Positions 1-6,017 of a DNA stretch of 23,106 nt are shown piece after piece. The stretch lies in assembly GCA_964643985.1 (NCBI GenBank), contig CAZXUS010000017.1, positions 1 through 23,106 on the forward strand, read 5' to 3'. The stretch's first letter is position 1. Each line of letters starts with the position of its first letter. The DNA is from UBA2773 sp964643985. GTDB taxonomy: Bacteria; Patescibacteriota; Minisyncoccia; Moranbacterales; DUUL01. The notes under the pieces are model-generated. The model had not been told where the DNA came from and did no database searches. It saw only the letters and a list, made by a program, of their open reading frames with translations. A program made the translations under genes and the position numbers.

Positions 1-26
1 TACATTTAATATTTTTTTCAAAGTTG

Positions 27-82
27 TCCGCCTCGGCAAGCGACGCGAGACGGGTCCGCCTCGGCAAGCGACGCGAGACGGG
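27..82. repeat. Two exact tandem copies of a 28-bp GC-rich hairpin repeat
   Basis: Positions 27-54 and 55-82 are identical 28-mers beginning TCCGCCTCGG and ending GCGAGACGGG. Each can fold into a stem (CCGCCTCG against CGAGACGG, one mismatch). They stand out as GC-rich in an AT-rich background. Related single copies occur at 1638-1666 and 1774-1801, and an inverted one at 7963-7991, all intergenic. This is a dispersed repeat family of unknown function lying just upstream of the rpsB promoter region. Confidence 0.85.
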
Positions 83-116
83 TAGTCCAAATTTTCAAAA
101 CTTGGATGAGTAGTGG

Positions 117-144
117 TTGATTGAATGTGGTATGATTCTAATAT
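117..144 (+). promoter_or_regulatory. Candidate sigma70-type promoter for rpsB
   Basis: TTGATT at 117-122 and TAATAT at 139-144 are separated by 16 bp, which predicts a start near 151 and a leader of about 55 nt before rpsB. A competing -10 (TATGAT, 131-136) has no good -35. Assigned from sequence only. Confidence 0.4.
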
Positions 145-205
145 AAATTTAGCTGGGTCCAAAATTTAAATAGAGGAAATAAGGTAAATAATAATAATTT
201 TAAAA

Positions 206-1000
206 ATGATGAAAAAGGAAGTAGAAGAAAAAGTAGAGGAAAAAGAAGTTAAAGAGGTTAAAAAGGTTGAGGTCGTTGAAAAATCTGTGGAAAAAGAAGT
301 TAACCTAACTCTTTCAGTAGCGGCTTTATTGGAAAATGGAGTACATTTTGGTCATAAGAAATCTATTCGAAATCCCAAAATGGATCCTTATATTTTCGGA
401 GTTAGAAGAGGAGTTAACATTATTGATTTAGAAAAAACGCTTGAAAAATTTCAAGAAGCTTTGGCTTTCGTAGAGCAATTAATAGAAAAAGATGGTAAAA
501 TTATTTTAGTTGGAACTAAAAAACAAGCTAAAATATTAATAAATGAAGTAGCCCAAAAAACAGGAATGGCTTATGTTAACGAGCGATGGATCGGTGGAAC
601 TTTTACCAATTTTAAAGTTATTTTAAAAAGATTAAAATACCTAAAAGAACAAAAAGAAGCAATCAAAGAAGATAAGCTTTCTCATTTAACTAAATTTGAA
701 AAAAGTCGACTTAGCAAAGAAATTAAGAATATGGAAATTCGAATGGGTGGACTTTTAGAGATGAGTCGTTTGCCAGAAGCAATTTTTGTTTTGGATATCG
801 AAAAAGACTTAACAGCCGTTAAAGAAGCTCGAAAACAAGGAATTAAAGTAATCGCTTTGGTTGATACTAATAATAATCCGGATAATTTAGATTATTTTAT
901 TCCAGCTAATAACGATGCTTTGTCCGCTTTGGGTTATATCTTGGGAATATTAACTCAAAGAATTCAAAAAGCTCAAAAGAAAAATATTTCAAGGAAATAA
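206..1000 (+). CDS. rpsB: 30S ribosomal protein S2 with charged N-terminal extension
   Basis: Small-subunit ribosomal protein uS2. The family signature VHFGHKK follows an atypical first ~34 residues, and the NERWIGGTFTN and ALVDTNNNPD segments are typical S2. Length is 264 aa, with the extra length mostly in the N-terminal extension made almost only of Lys, Glu and Val, probably helical. The extension looks real: apart from the adjacent second Met, no in-frame ATG occurs until residue 59. The start at 206 has no close Shine-Dalgarno; an AGGAAATAAGG stretch lies more than 20 nt upstream. The next gene is tsf, 32 bp downstream, the usual bacterial rpsB-tsf order. Identification is secure; the exact start is less so. 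Confidence 0.97.
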   Translation: MMKKEVEEKVEEKEVKEVKKVEVVEKSVEKEVNLTLSVAALLENGVHFGHKKSIRNPKMDPYIFGVRRGVNIIDLEKTLEKFQEALAFVEQLIEKDGKIILVGTKKQAKILINEVAQKTGMAYVNERWIGGTFTNFKVILKRLKYLKEQKEAIKEDKLSHLTKFEKSRLSKEIKNMEIRMGGLLEMSRLPEAIFVLDIEKDLTAVKEARKQGIKVIALVDTNNNPDNLDYFIPANNDALSALGYILGILTQRIQKAQKKNISRK

Positions 1001-1032
1001 AAGAAATAAAAATATAAATTAATTTTTAAGCT

Positions 1033-1611
1033 ATGATAAAAACAATAAAAGAAATAAGAGAGGAAACTGGAGCTGGCGTAGTAGATATAAAGAAAGCTTT
1101 AGATGAAGCTAAGGGTGATATTGAGGCAGCCAAAAAAATTCTTCGACAAAAAGGTTTAGAAAAAGCTGGCAAGAAAAAAAACCGAAAAGCCAAGGAAGGT
1201 TTAATTGGTTATTATGTGCATTCTGACGGAAAACAAGCGGCTATGGTAAAAGTCTATTGCGAAACTGATTTTGTTGCTCGAAATGACGAACTTAAGGATT
1301 TAGCCAAAGATTTAGCAATGCAAGTAGCAGCTATGAATCCTATTGCTATCAACAAGGATGATATTTCAAAAGAAAGAATAGCGGAACAAATGGAGTTTTG
1401 GAAAAAAGAATTAGAAGAAGAAAAAAAACCAGAAGAAATTAAAAAGAAAATACTAGAAGGAAAGGAAAATAAATTTCGATCAGAACGAGCTTTAATGTCT
1501 CAGGACTTTGTTAAAGACTCCAGTAAAACAATCGAAATTCTTATAAAAGAAAAAATTACTAAATTAGGGGAGAACATAGAAATAGGAGAATTTGTTAAAC
1601 TTGAAATTTAA
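1033..1611 (+). CDS. tsf: Translation elongation factor Ts (short form)
   Basis: EF-Ts catalyses GDP/GTP exchange on EF-Tu in the cytoplasm. The N-terminal UBA-like domain (residues ~1-40) has the signature IREETGAGVVDIKKAL, and the core contains the conserved VYCETDFVARND motif near residue 77. At 192 aa it is close to the short Thermus-type form rather than the ~280-aa E. coli form. It follows rpsB by 32 bp and is probably cotranscribed. No Shine-Dalgarno precedes the ATG. A 216-bp repeat element begins almost at the stop codon. Confidence 0.97.
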   Translation: MIKTIKEIREETGAGVVDIKKALDEAKGDIEAAKKILRQKGLEKAGKKKNRKAKEGLIGYYVHSDGKQAAMVKVYCETDFVARNDELKDLAKDLAMQVAAMNPIAINKDDISKERIAEQMEFWKKELEEEKKPEEIKKKILEGKENKFRSERALMSQDFVKDSSKTIEILIKEKITKLGENIEIGEFVKLEI

Positions 1612-1613
1612 TA

Positions 1614-1829
1614 GGACTGTTTTAAATCACAATTTTGTCTGCCTCGGCAAGTCTTAGCGAGACGGGTTACGAAATTTATCAATTTTGAGATAAATTAATT
1701 AAAAATTTTTAAAGCTTTAGCGATAGTTAAGGCAAAACAATTTTTAGATAATTTAACCAAAATTGGAAAATTGTCCGCCTCGGCGAGCAAGGCGAGACGG
1801 GCAGTAAAAAGGGTGATTATAAACAGTCT
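1614..1829. repeat. Intergenic repeat element with short terminal inverted repeats and two GC hairpins
   Basis: The tsf-ricT gap is nearly filled by one structured block. Its ends are inverted repeats (1614-1630 against 1813-1829, 14 of 17 matching; core GACTGTTT..ATCAC). Inside each end lies one copy of the GC hairpin repeat (1638-1666 and 1774-1801), with AT-rich sequence between. A half-element sharing the same end (15 of 17), hairpin and flanking AT stretch is inverted at 7925-8015. No ORF is visible inside. The layout resembles a miniature inverted-repeat element, but no target duplication is clear. Confidence 0.6.
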
Positions 1830-1850
1830 CTTAACTAGTAGAATTTTCTT

Positions 1851-2627
1851 ATGATAGTTAAATTTTTCGGATGGGATCAGCCTAAAAATATTGTTTGTGA
1901 TATGGAGGGCGTTAAAAACGAAGATCTTTTAACCGTCAATCATGAATGGGGTGGTTTGTACCTAGCTAAGGTTCTTTTGGCTGATCAAAACATAGAAAAA
2001 GAAGAATCAGTTGGAATTGCTTTGCGAAAAGCAAGTAAAGTCGATTTGGAAAAGATTTGTACAAACAAAGAAAAAGAAGGGAAACTTTTAGCTGAAATTA
2101 AAAAACAAATTAGAACTTCGGATTTAGCTATGAAAATTTTTGAAACAAGATTAAGCCTTGACGAGAAATGTTTAGTGATAGCTTTTGTGGCGGAAGGTAG
2201 AGTGGATTTTCGAGGTATTGTTAGGGATTTGTCTTGTAAATATCAAAAAACAGTTCGTTTTCAACAAATTGGATCTAGGGATGAGGCTCGACAAATTGGA
2301 GGTTATGGAATTTGTGGAAGAGAACTTTGTTGTCGAAAATTTCCAGGGAGCTTAAAAAGTATCACGACAGAAATGGCTCGTTGCCAAATGGTTTCGCATC
2401 GAGGAACAGAAAGAATTTCAGGAGCCTGTGGTCGTTTGATGTGTTGTTTGGGTTTTGAAGCGGAGCAATATCAGGAATTATTAGAGGATCTTCCTAAAAA
2501 AGGTGATAAAATTAAAGTAAAAGGTAAAAGGGGAACCGTAATTGATTTAAATCCAATTGCCCAAGAAGTTCGAGTTAAAATGGAAGATCAAAATATTGTG
2601 AATGTTAAAAAAGAAAATATAGAATAA
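1851..2627 (+). CDS. ricT: PSP1-domain protein, RicT/YaaT family
   Basis: The length (258 aa) and the two cysteine clusters identify a RicT/YaaT-type PSP1 protein: GICGRELCC at residues 153-161 and GACGRLMCC at 191-199, with C178 between them. In Bacillus, RicT works in the RicA-RicF-RicT complex that binds Fe-S clusters and affects RNase Y and RNA maturation. That function is known for the family, not shown here, and no ricA or ricF is in the window. The C-terminus (KKGDKIKVKGKRGTVID) looks like a small KOW-like beta segment. There is no clear Shine-Dalgarno. The downstream TPR gene starts about 51 bp after the stop and may share the transcript. Confidence 0.88.
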   Translation: MIVKFFGWDQPKNIVCDMEGVKNEDLLTVNHEWGGLYLAKVLLADQNIEKEESVGIALRKASKVDLEKICTNKEKEGKLLAEIKKQIRTSDLAMKIFETRLSLDEKCLVIAFVAEGRVDFRGIVRDLSCKYQKTVRFQQIGSRDEARQIGGYGICGRELCCRKFPGSLKSITTEMARCQMVSHRGTERISGACGRLMCCLGFEAEQYQELLEDLPKKGDKIKVKGKRGTVIDLNPIAQEVRVKMEDQNIVNVKKENIE

Positions 2628-2678
2628 TTCAAAATTTTTTTGGTAAATTTTTAAAAAAATAATAATTATAAAATTGAA

Positions 2679-3584
2679 ATGTTTAATATAATTTTTCCAA
2701 TAATTATTTTTGCCAGTTTAGGGATGATAGTTTTTATTATCGGAAAACATTTACCAGAATTTATTAATATTAAGAAAGAAAAAGAAGCTCAAGCTAAAAA
2801 GAGCGGTTTTTTAAAAAATTCTTTGAATAAGATTTTTAAAATAATTAAAAATTCTTTATTGTGGCTAGTGGATCAGATAATAAAAAAAATTAAAAATTTT
2901 TTAACCTTAATTCAATCTTGGATTGTTTCTAATGATAAAAATAAAGAGCAACAAGAGACTTCGACTCAAAAACAAGAAAGCACTGAACTTAAAAAGGATA
3001 ATTTTTTAGAAAAAATTACAAAAAAAGAAGATTTATTAGAAAAATCAGAAGAAAAAAGTGGATTTTTTGAGAAAAAAGAGTTTAAACAAGAAAAAATTGT
3101 AAAAAAATCTAAAAATAATTTTTTTGCTAATTTTAAGAAAAATCTTAAAGAGAAACTTTTAGAAAAAAAACGTCAAAAAATTAATCAAGTTTTTCAGGAA
3201 ACCGAGGAATATGAAGAAGATACCAGTCAATATTCTGATGGGATTGTTAAAATTCACGAAAAAGCAAAAAATAATAAGAATAAAACTAGAAATTTAATAA
3301 ATGAAGTAGTGGAGGTTAGTCGCGATCAATCGGATAAAATGAATTTAGATGAAGAACTGGGAGTGGATCGACAAATTTTAGAAAAAAAATTAATTAATAA
3401 AATTGGGCAAAACCCCAGAGACAAAGAAGTTTATCGTCAATTGGGAGAACTTTATTTAAAGATGAAAAATTATAATGATTCTGAAGGTTGTTATAAGCAA
3501 ATTTTAAAAATAGCAGTTAGGGATATTGATGCTCGGAGAAAGATTGAAAGAATTAAACTTTTAAAAAGGTCTCAAAAAAAATAA
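2679..3584 (+). CDS. Membrane-anchored, Lys/Glu-rich protein with C-terminal TPR-like repeats
   Basis: Hypothetical protein of 301 aa. Residues 4-22 form a hydrophobic signal-anchor helix. Residues ~30-80 contain amphipathic stretches rich in Lys, Ile and Trp. Residues ~85-230 are low-complexity Lys/Glu/Gln and probably disordered or coiled coil. The last ~65 residues resemble a tetratricopeptide unit (DKEVYRQLGELYLKMKNYND, then a second helix pair), suggesting a cytoplasmic protein-binding module tethered to the membrane. It follows ricT and precedes tRNA-Thr. No enzymatic motif is visible and the partner is unknown. Start at the ATG directly before the hydrophobic helix. Confidence 0.75.
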   Translation: MFNIIFPIIIFASLGMIVFIIGKHLPEFINIKKEKEAQAKKSGFLKNSLNKIFKIIKNSLLWLVDQIIKKIKNFLTLIQSWIVSNDKNKEQQETSTQKQESTELKKDNFLEKITKKEDLLEKSEEKSGFFEKKEFKQEKIVKKSKNNFFANFKKNLKEKLLEKKRQKINQVFQETEEYEEDTSQYSDGIVKIHEKAKNNKNKTRNLINEVVEVSRDQSDKMNLDEELGVDRQILEKKLINKIGQNPRDKEVYRQLGELYLKMKNYNDSEGCYKQILKIAVRDIDARRKIERIKLLKRSQKK

Positions 3585-3646
3585 TTGTTTTTACTTTTTA
3601 AAAACATTTTTAGGTTTTTTGTTTTATAAGAGATGGTTTCTAATTA

Positions 3647-3719
3647 GCCGTGATAGCTCAGTTGGTAGAGCGCATCCATGGTAAGGATGAGGTCTCGGGT
3701 TCGATTCCCGATCTCGGCT
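3647..3719 (+). tRNA. tRNA-Thr(GGT)
   Basis: Full cloverleaf: acceptor GCCGTGA/TCTCGGC with one T-T mismatch, D stem GCTC/GAGC, anticodon stem CATCC/GGATG with loop ATGGTAA (anticodon GGT at 3680-3682), T stem TCGGG/CCCGA with a normal TTCGATT loop. The discriminator is T and CCA is not encoded. The anticodon arm and its surroundings closely match bacterial tRNA-Thr(GGU). A strong terminator follows. Confidence 0.95.
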
Positions 3720-3731
3720 CAAAATCCAATA

Positions 3732-3756
3732 AACCCAGGCTTGTCCTGGGTTTTTT
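3732..3756 (+). terminator. Rho-independent terminator after tRNA-Thr(GGT)
   Basis: An 8-bp stem, AACCCAGG/CCTGGGTT with loop CTTGT, runs straight into six T residues, 13 bp after the tRNA. This is a textbook intrinsic terminator. Confidence 0.88.
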
Positions 3757-3764
3757 AGATTTTT

Positions 3765-3905
3765 CCGAGATCGGGAATCGAAAGACGGAAGCGCTAAGGT
3801 TGAGAGCTAGTGAGCAACTAAAGAGAGTGCGCTGAGTCCGGGCAGGAAGCACTTAATGAGTGCAAGCCGAAGGCGACGCACGAGTTTAGTGACTTGACGC
3901 CGGTT
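3765..3905. other. GC-rich structured island starting with an inverted copy of the tRNA-Thr 3' end
   Basis: 3765-3782 is the exact reverse complement of the 3' part of tRNA-Thr (3700-3717). The next ~120 bp are clearly GC-richer than the surroundings and carry local hairpins (GCACT/AGTGC at about 3848-3862, GTGCG/CGCAC enclosing it). A unit like GCGCGAATTTAGTGAGCTGAC recurs just after tRNA-Tyr near 5690-5715. No convincing protein is encoded. The rest of the gap to 4011 is AT-rich with no feature I can support. It could be a dispersed repeat or a non-coding RNA; I do not recognise a known RNA family. Confidence 0.5.
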
Positions 3906-4011
3906 TCCATTGTCTATTTAGATACATTTAAAAGAGTTTTCGGGAAAGAAAAAACAGTGTTAAAGCGCTTTTTTCTAGGATAAGTTGATAAAGTTTAAAC
4001 TAATACAAAAA

Positions 4012-4039
4012 TAAAAACCCTGATTTCTCAGGGCTTTTT
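4012..4039 (-). terminator. Intrinsic terminator for the 158-aa gene, probably bidirectional
   Basis: CCCTGA/TCAGGG (4018-4023 and 4028-4033) with a 4-nt loop is flanked by A5 on the left and T5 on the right. It can therefore act on the minus strand for the gene ending at 4056, and also in the plus direction. Confidence 0.82.
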
Positions 4040-4055
4040 GTCTCAATGTTTTGAG

Positions 4056-4532
4056 TTAAACTGTCAGCGGTTTCAAATTTTCTTTTTTAATTGAAGAAAA
4101 ATCATCGTCAGCAAATAAGATTACTTTTTTAGGGGAGGTATTTTCTCCATAAATTTTATGTAGAAAATAATTTCCACATGGAGGTTGAGTATAAGTGAAA
4201 TATCGGATTATTTGATTATTATCAACGAGGACTTCCACTCCGTGTTTAAGCAAAGTTTCAGCTAAAGCTTTTTCTAAGGCTTTAGCAGCAATTACTTTTC
4301 GGGAACAAATTTCTAAGTTGTAAATCCACCCGGTAGGTTTTCCTTCTTTAAAACCAAAGCCCAGTGGGTTATTTGTCCAGACTTTGTAGCCTAAAATCTC
4401 ACTTACTTCAGCCATTATTTTCTTGACGGTTTCTTCATCTTTTTCCGTGAAAGTTTTTACAGCTTTTGAGATTTTTTCATTTGCGCATGACAATAAACAT
4501 TCTTCCATAAACATTCTTCCTAAATCTTCCAT
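4056..4532 (-). CDS. Hypothetical protein, 158 aa, divergent from a TrmB-type regulator
   Basis: I do not recognise a family. The product is soluble, with no signal peptide or membrane segment. Cys residues fall at 13, 17, 76 and 119. Residues 30-48 and 78-95 look helical, and aromatic- and glycine-rich segments lie between (NNPLGFGF, PPCGNYF). Unlike nearly all neighbours it has a good Shine-Dalgarno (AAGGAG at 4539-4544, 6 nt before the ATG), which fixes the start at 4532. A perfect-consensus promoter lies upstream and a terminator follows, so it looks like a monocistronic, well expressed gene. Its divergent partner is the TrmB-like regulator, which is a candidate controller of it. Confidence 0.75.
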   Translation of the reverse strand: MEDLGRMFMEECLLSCANEKISKAVKTFTEKDEETVKKIMAEVSEILGYKVWTNNPLGFGFKEGKPTGWIYNLEICSRKVIAAKALEKALAETLLKHGVEVLVDNNQIIRYFTYTQPPCGNYFLHKIYGENTSPKKVILFADDDFSSIKKENLKPLTV

Positions 4533-4570
4533 TTCAATCTCCTTTTTTCTTGTTATGTCGAAGTACTAGT

Positions 4571-4636
4571 TTCAATTATTTATTAATTGAATAATTATTA
4601 TAAAACAAATAAGCGTAAATGTCAAAAGTGTTGACA
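4571..4636. promoter_or_regulatory. Two perfect palindromes between divergent genes, candidate operators
   Basis: TTCAATTA-N5-TAATTGAA spans 4571-4591 and TGTCAA-N5-TTGACA spans 4620-4636. Both have exact arms and a 5-nt spacer, with centres 47 bp apart. The first covers the predicted start site of the minus promoter. The second is formed by the two back-to-back -35 boxes. Binding by the adjacent TrmB-like protein is an inference. Confidence 0.55.
4597..4625 (-). promoter_or_regulatory. Perfect-consensus sigma70 promoter for the 158-aa gene
   Basis: Read on the minus strand: TTGACA (4625-4620), 17-bp spacer, TATAAT (4602-4597). Both hexamers and the spacer match consensus exactly. The predicted start is near 4590, giving a leader of about 58 nt that includes the AAGGAG ribosome binding site. 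Confidence 0.85.
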
Positions 4637-4658
4637 AAAAATATAAAAATGTTAAAAT
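4631..4658 (+). promoter_or_regulatory. Promoter for the TrmB-type regulator
   Basis: TTGACA (4631-4636), 16-bp spacer, TAAAAT (4653-4658). It is divergent from, and only 5 bp away from, the -35 of the opposite promoter, so the two polymerase sites compete or are co-regulated. The leader is about 48 nt. Confidence 0.75.
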
Positions 4659-4712
4659 TAGGCATAAAATAAAGACAAAAAAGACGACGAAAAAATAGTC
4701 ATTTATTAAAAA

Positions 4713-5450
4713 ATGCAAGAAAAACTTATAAAATTACTGATAGACTTAGGATTGAGTGATAAAGAAGCTAAAGTATATTTGGCTTTTTTGTCCTTGAAAA
4801 AAGGAACAATCACTAGGGCTGCCAAGATTTCTGGAATAAAAAGAACTACGGTTTATTCACTGTTGGAAAGTTTAAAAAATAAAGGATTAATTAATATTGA
4901 AATTCAGGGTTGGAAACAGTATTATGTGGCTGAGTCACCTAAAAAATTGGAAATTCTTTTAGAGGAAAAGAAAAAAACTCTCTTAGAGAATATTTCAGAC
5001 TTAGAAGCTATTCAGGGTAATGCTGAAAAAGGAGGTTTTATTAGATATTATGAAGGTCTAGAGGCTAGTAAAAGTGCTTATGAAGATTTATTGAAAAATT
5101 TAAAAAAAGATGATTTTTATTATTCGATTGGAGGGGGTGAAAAATGGGTTAATTCAGATAAAAGATATTTTCATAGCTATATAAAAAGAAGAGCTAGGTT
5201 GAATAAAAAGGCAAAAATTATAGTTAATAAGTCTAAAACAGTGGATGCTTATAAGGTTAATCAACAATTATACGGTGAAGAAATTAAAATTTTGGCTAAT
5301 GATAAATTTATTTCTACAAATTTTATTATAACGCCGTCAACAATGATTATTCATAATCTTGATATGCCCGTTATGACAATCGTGATAGAGAATGATAGCG
5401 TTATTAATTTACAAAAAATGTTATTTGAATTAATTTGGGGTACTTTGTAG
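4713..5450 (+). CDS. TrmB-family transcriptional regulator
   Basis: A 245-aa DNA-binding protein. Residues ~1-70 form a winged helix-turn-helix typical of TrmB: LGLSDKEAKVYLAFL, then an ITRAAKISGIKRTTVYSLLE recognition segment, then GLINIEIQGWKQYYVAESP as the wing. Residues ~75-100 form a coiled-coil linker. The C-terminal ~140 residues resemble the effector half of TrmB-like proteins, and their ligand is unknown. In archaea TrmB senses sugars; in this lineage the ligand cannot be guessed. The divergent arrangement and the palindromes over both promoters suggest autoregulation and control of the 158-aa gene. No Shine-Dalgarno precedes the start. A hairpin follows the stop. Confidence 0.85.
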   Translation: MQEKLIKLLIDLGLSDKEAKVYLAFLSLKKGTITRAAKISGIKRTTVYSLLESLKNKGLINIEIQGWKQYYVAESPKKLEILLEEKKKTLLENISDLEAIQGNAEKGGFIRYYEGLEASKSAYEDLLKNLKKDDFYYSIGGGEKWVNSDKRYFHSYIKRRARLNKKAKIIVNKSKTVDAYKVNQQLYGEEIKILANDKFISTNFIITPSTMIIHNLDMPVMTIVIENDSVINLQKMLFELIWGTL

Positions 5451-5462
5451 AATTTAGAATTG

Positions 5463-5492
5463 ATTAATAAAATTAGTTCTAATTTTATTAAT
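5463..5492. terminator. 14-bp AT-only-like hairpin after the regulator gene
   Basis: 5463-5476 and 5479-5492 are perfectly complementary (ATTAATAAAATTAG and its complement) with a 2-nt centre, 12 bp after the stop. It contains almost no G-C pairs, so it may be a weak terminator or an mRNA end stabiliser. Confidence 0.5.
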
Positions 5493-5537
5493 TAATTTAC
5501 TTAAAATACAAAAATAAATTTTAGTTTAAATAAAATA

Positions 5538-5565
5538 TTGATTTCTATAAAGAAAAGTGTATAAT
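5538..5565 (+). promoter_or_regulatory. Promoter for tRNA-Tyr
   Basis: TTGATT (5538-5543), 16-bp spacer, perfect TATAAT (5560-5565). The predicted start is near 5572, about 17 nt before the mature tRNA. Confidence 0.75.
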
Positions 5566-5588
5566 AGACTTTGTTGTTATTCGATTTT

Positions 5589-5672
5589 GGGTCGGTAGCA
5601 AAGCGGTCAAATGCTCCTGACTGTAAATCAGGCGTTGTAATGACTTCGGAGGTTCGAATCCTCCCCGGCCCA
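5589..5672 (+). tRNA. tRNA-Tyr(GTA)
   Basis: Class II tRNA with a long variable arm (about 15 nt at 5633-5647). Acceptor GGGTCGG/CCGGCCC, anticodon stem CCTGA/TCAGG with loop CTGTAAA (anticodon GTA, 5623-5625), T stem GGAGG/CCTCC with loop TTCGAAT, discriminator A. CCA is not encoded. Confidence 0.95.
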
Positions 5673-5807
5673 CAAAAACGTTGAAAACGAAGCGCGAATT
5701 TAGTGAGCTGACCCCGAATCCAATTTTTTTTAAATTATTCTTTATAATCTAATTTTTTAAAATACAATTATCTTAAAACATCGCTGACTTCCCCGGCCCA
5801 CAAAAAC
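5662..5807 (+). repeat. Duplicated tRNA-Tyr 3' end flanking a 110-bp segment
   Basis: The 18-mer TCCCCGGCCCACAAAAAC occurs at 5662-5679 (tRNA-Tyr 3' end plus 7 nt) and again at 5790-5807. Only the 3' end is repeated; no second tRNA is present. The 110 bp between contain a GC-richer patch related to the island after tRNA-Thr, then AT-rich DNA, and no ORF. This resembles left and right attachment cores after loss of an integrated element, but a simple duplication fits too. Confidence 0.6.
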
Positions 5808-5833
5808 ACTAAAGTATCTTTAAAATATATCTT

Positions 5834-5906
5834 GCCACCTTAGCTCAGCTGGTAGAGCAACCGCCTTGTAAGCGGTAGGTCGTCGGTCCGACTCCGACAG
5901 GTGGCT
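5834..5906 (+). tRNA. tRNA-Thr(TGT) with unusual T loop
   Basis: Acceptor GCCACCT/AGGTGGC, D stem GCTC/GAGC, anticodon stem ACCGC/GCGGT with loop CTTGTAA (anticodon TGT, 5867-5869), T stem GTCGG/CCGAC. The T loop is TCCGACT, so position 55, normally T (pseudouridine), is C. The discriminator is T, as in the other tRNA-Thr here. CCA is not encoded. Confidence 0.93.
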
Positions 5907-5925
5907 CAGTCAAGTGATTCTTAGA

Positions 5926-5953
5926 AACAATTCCTTCGGGGTTGTTTTTTTTT
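5926..5953 (+). terminator. Intrinsic terminator with UUCG tetraloop
   Basis: AACAATTCC and GGGTTGTT pair with one bulge around a C(TTCG)G tetraloop and are followed by a run of T. It ends the tRNA transcript 20 bp after tRNA-Thr. Confidence 0.85.
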
Positions 5954-6017
5954 ATTTAAATTTATGATAAGATTGTTGTGCTGAAGAGATATAACTATAA
6001 TTCAAAAGAAATCAACA

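Noticed and set aside
27..82. CRISPR array
   Set aside because: The two 28-bp units are directly adjacent with no spacer, and there are no cas genes. Other copies are dispersed.
3650..3852. Short ORFs across tRNA-Thr and the GC island
   Set aside because: They read through a tRNA and its terminator; the translations have no coding character.
3830..3905. RNase P RNA or tmRNA
   Set aside because: A GAGTCCGGGCA stretch recalls RNase P, but the other conserved parts are absent and the segment is too short.
3947..3976. Terminator-like hairpin AGAAAAAA/TTTTTTCT
   Set aside because: The stem is almost entirely A-T with a 14-nt loop; stability is too low to support a call.
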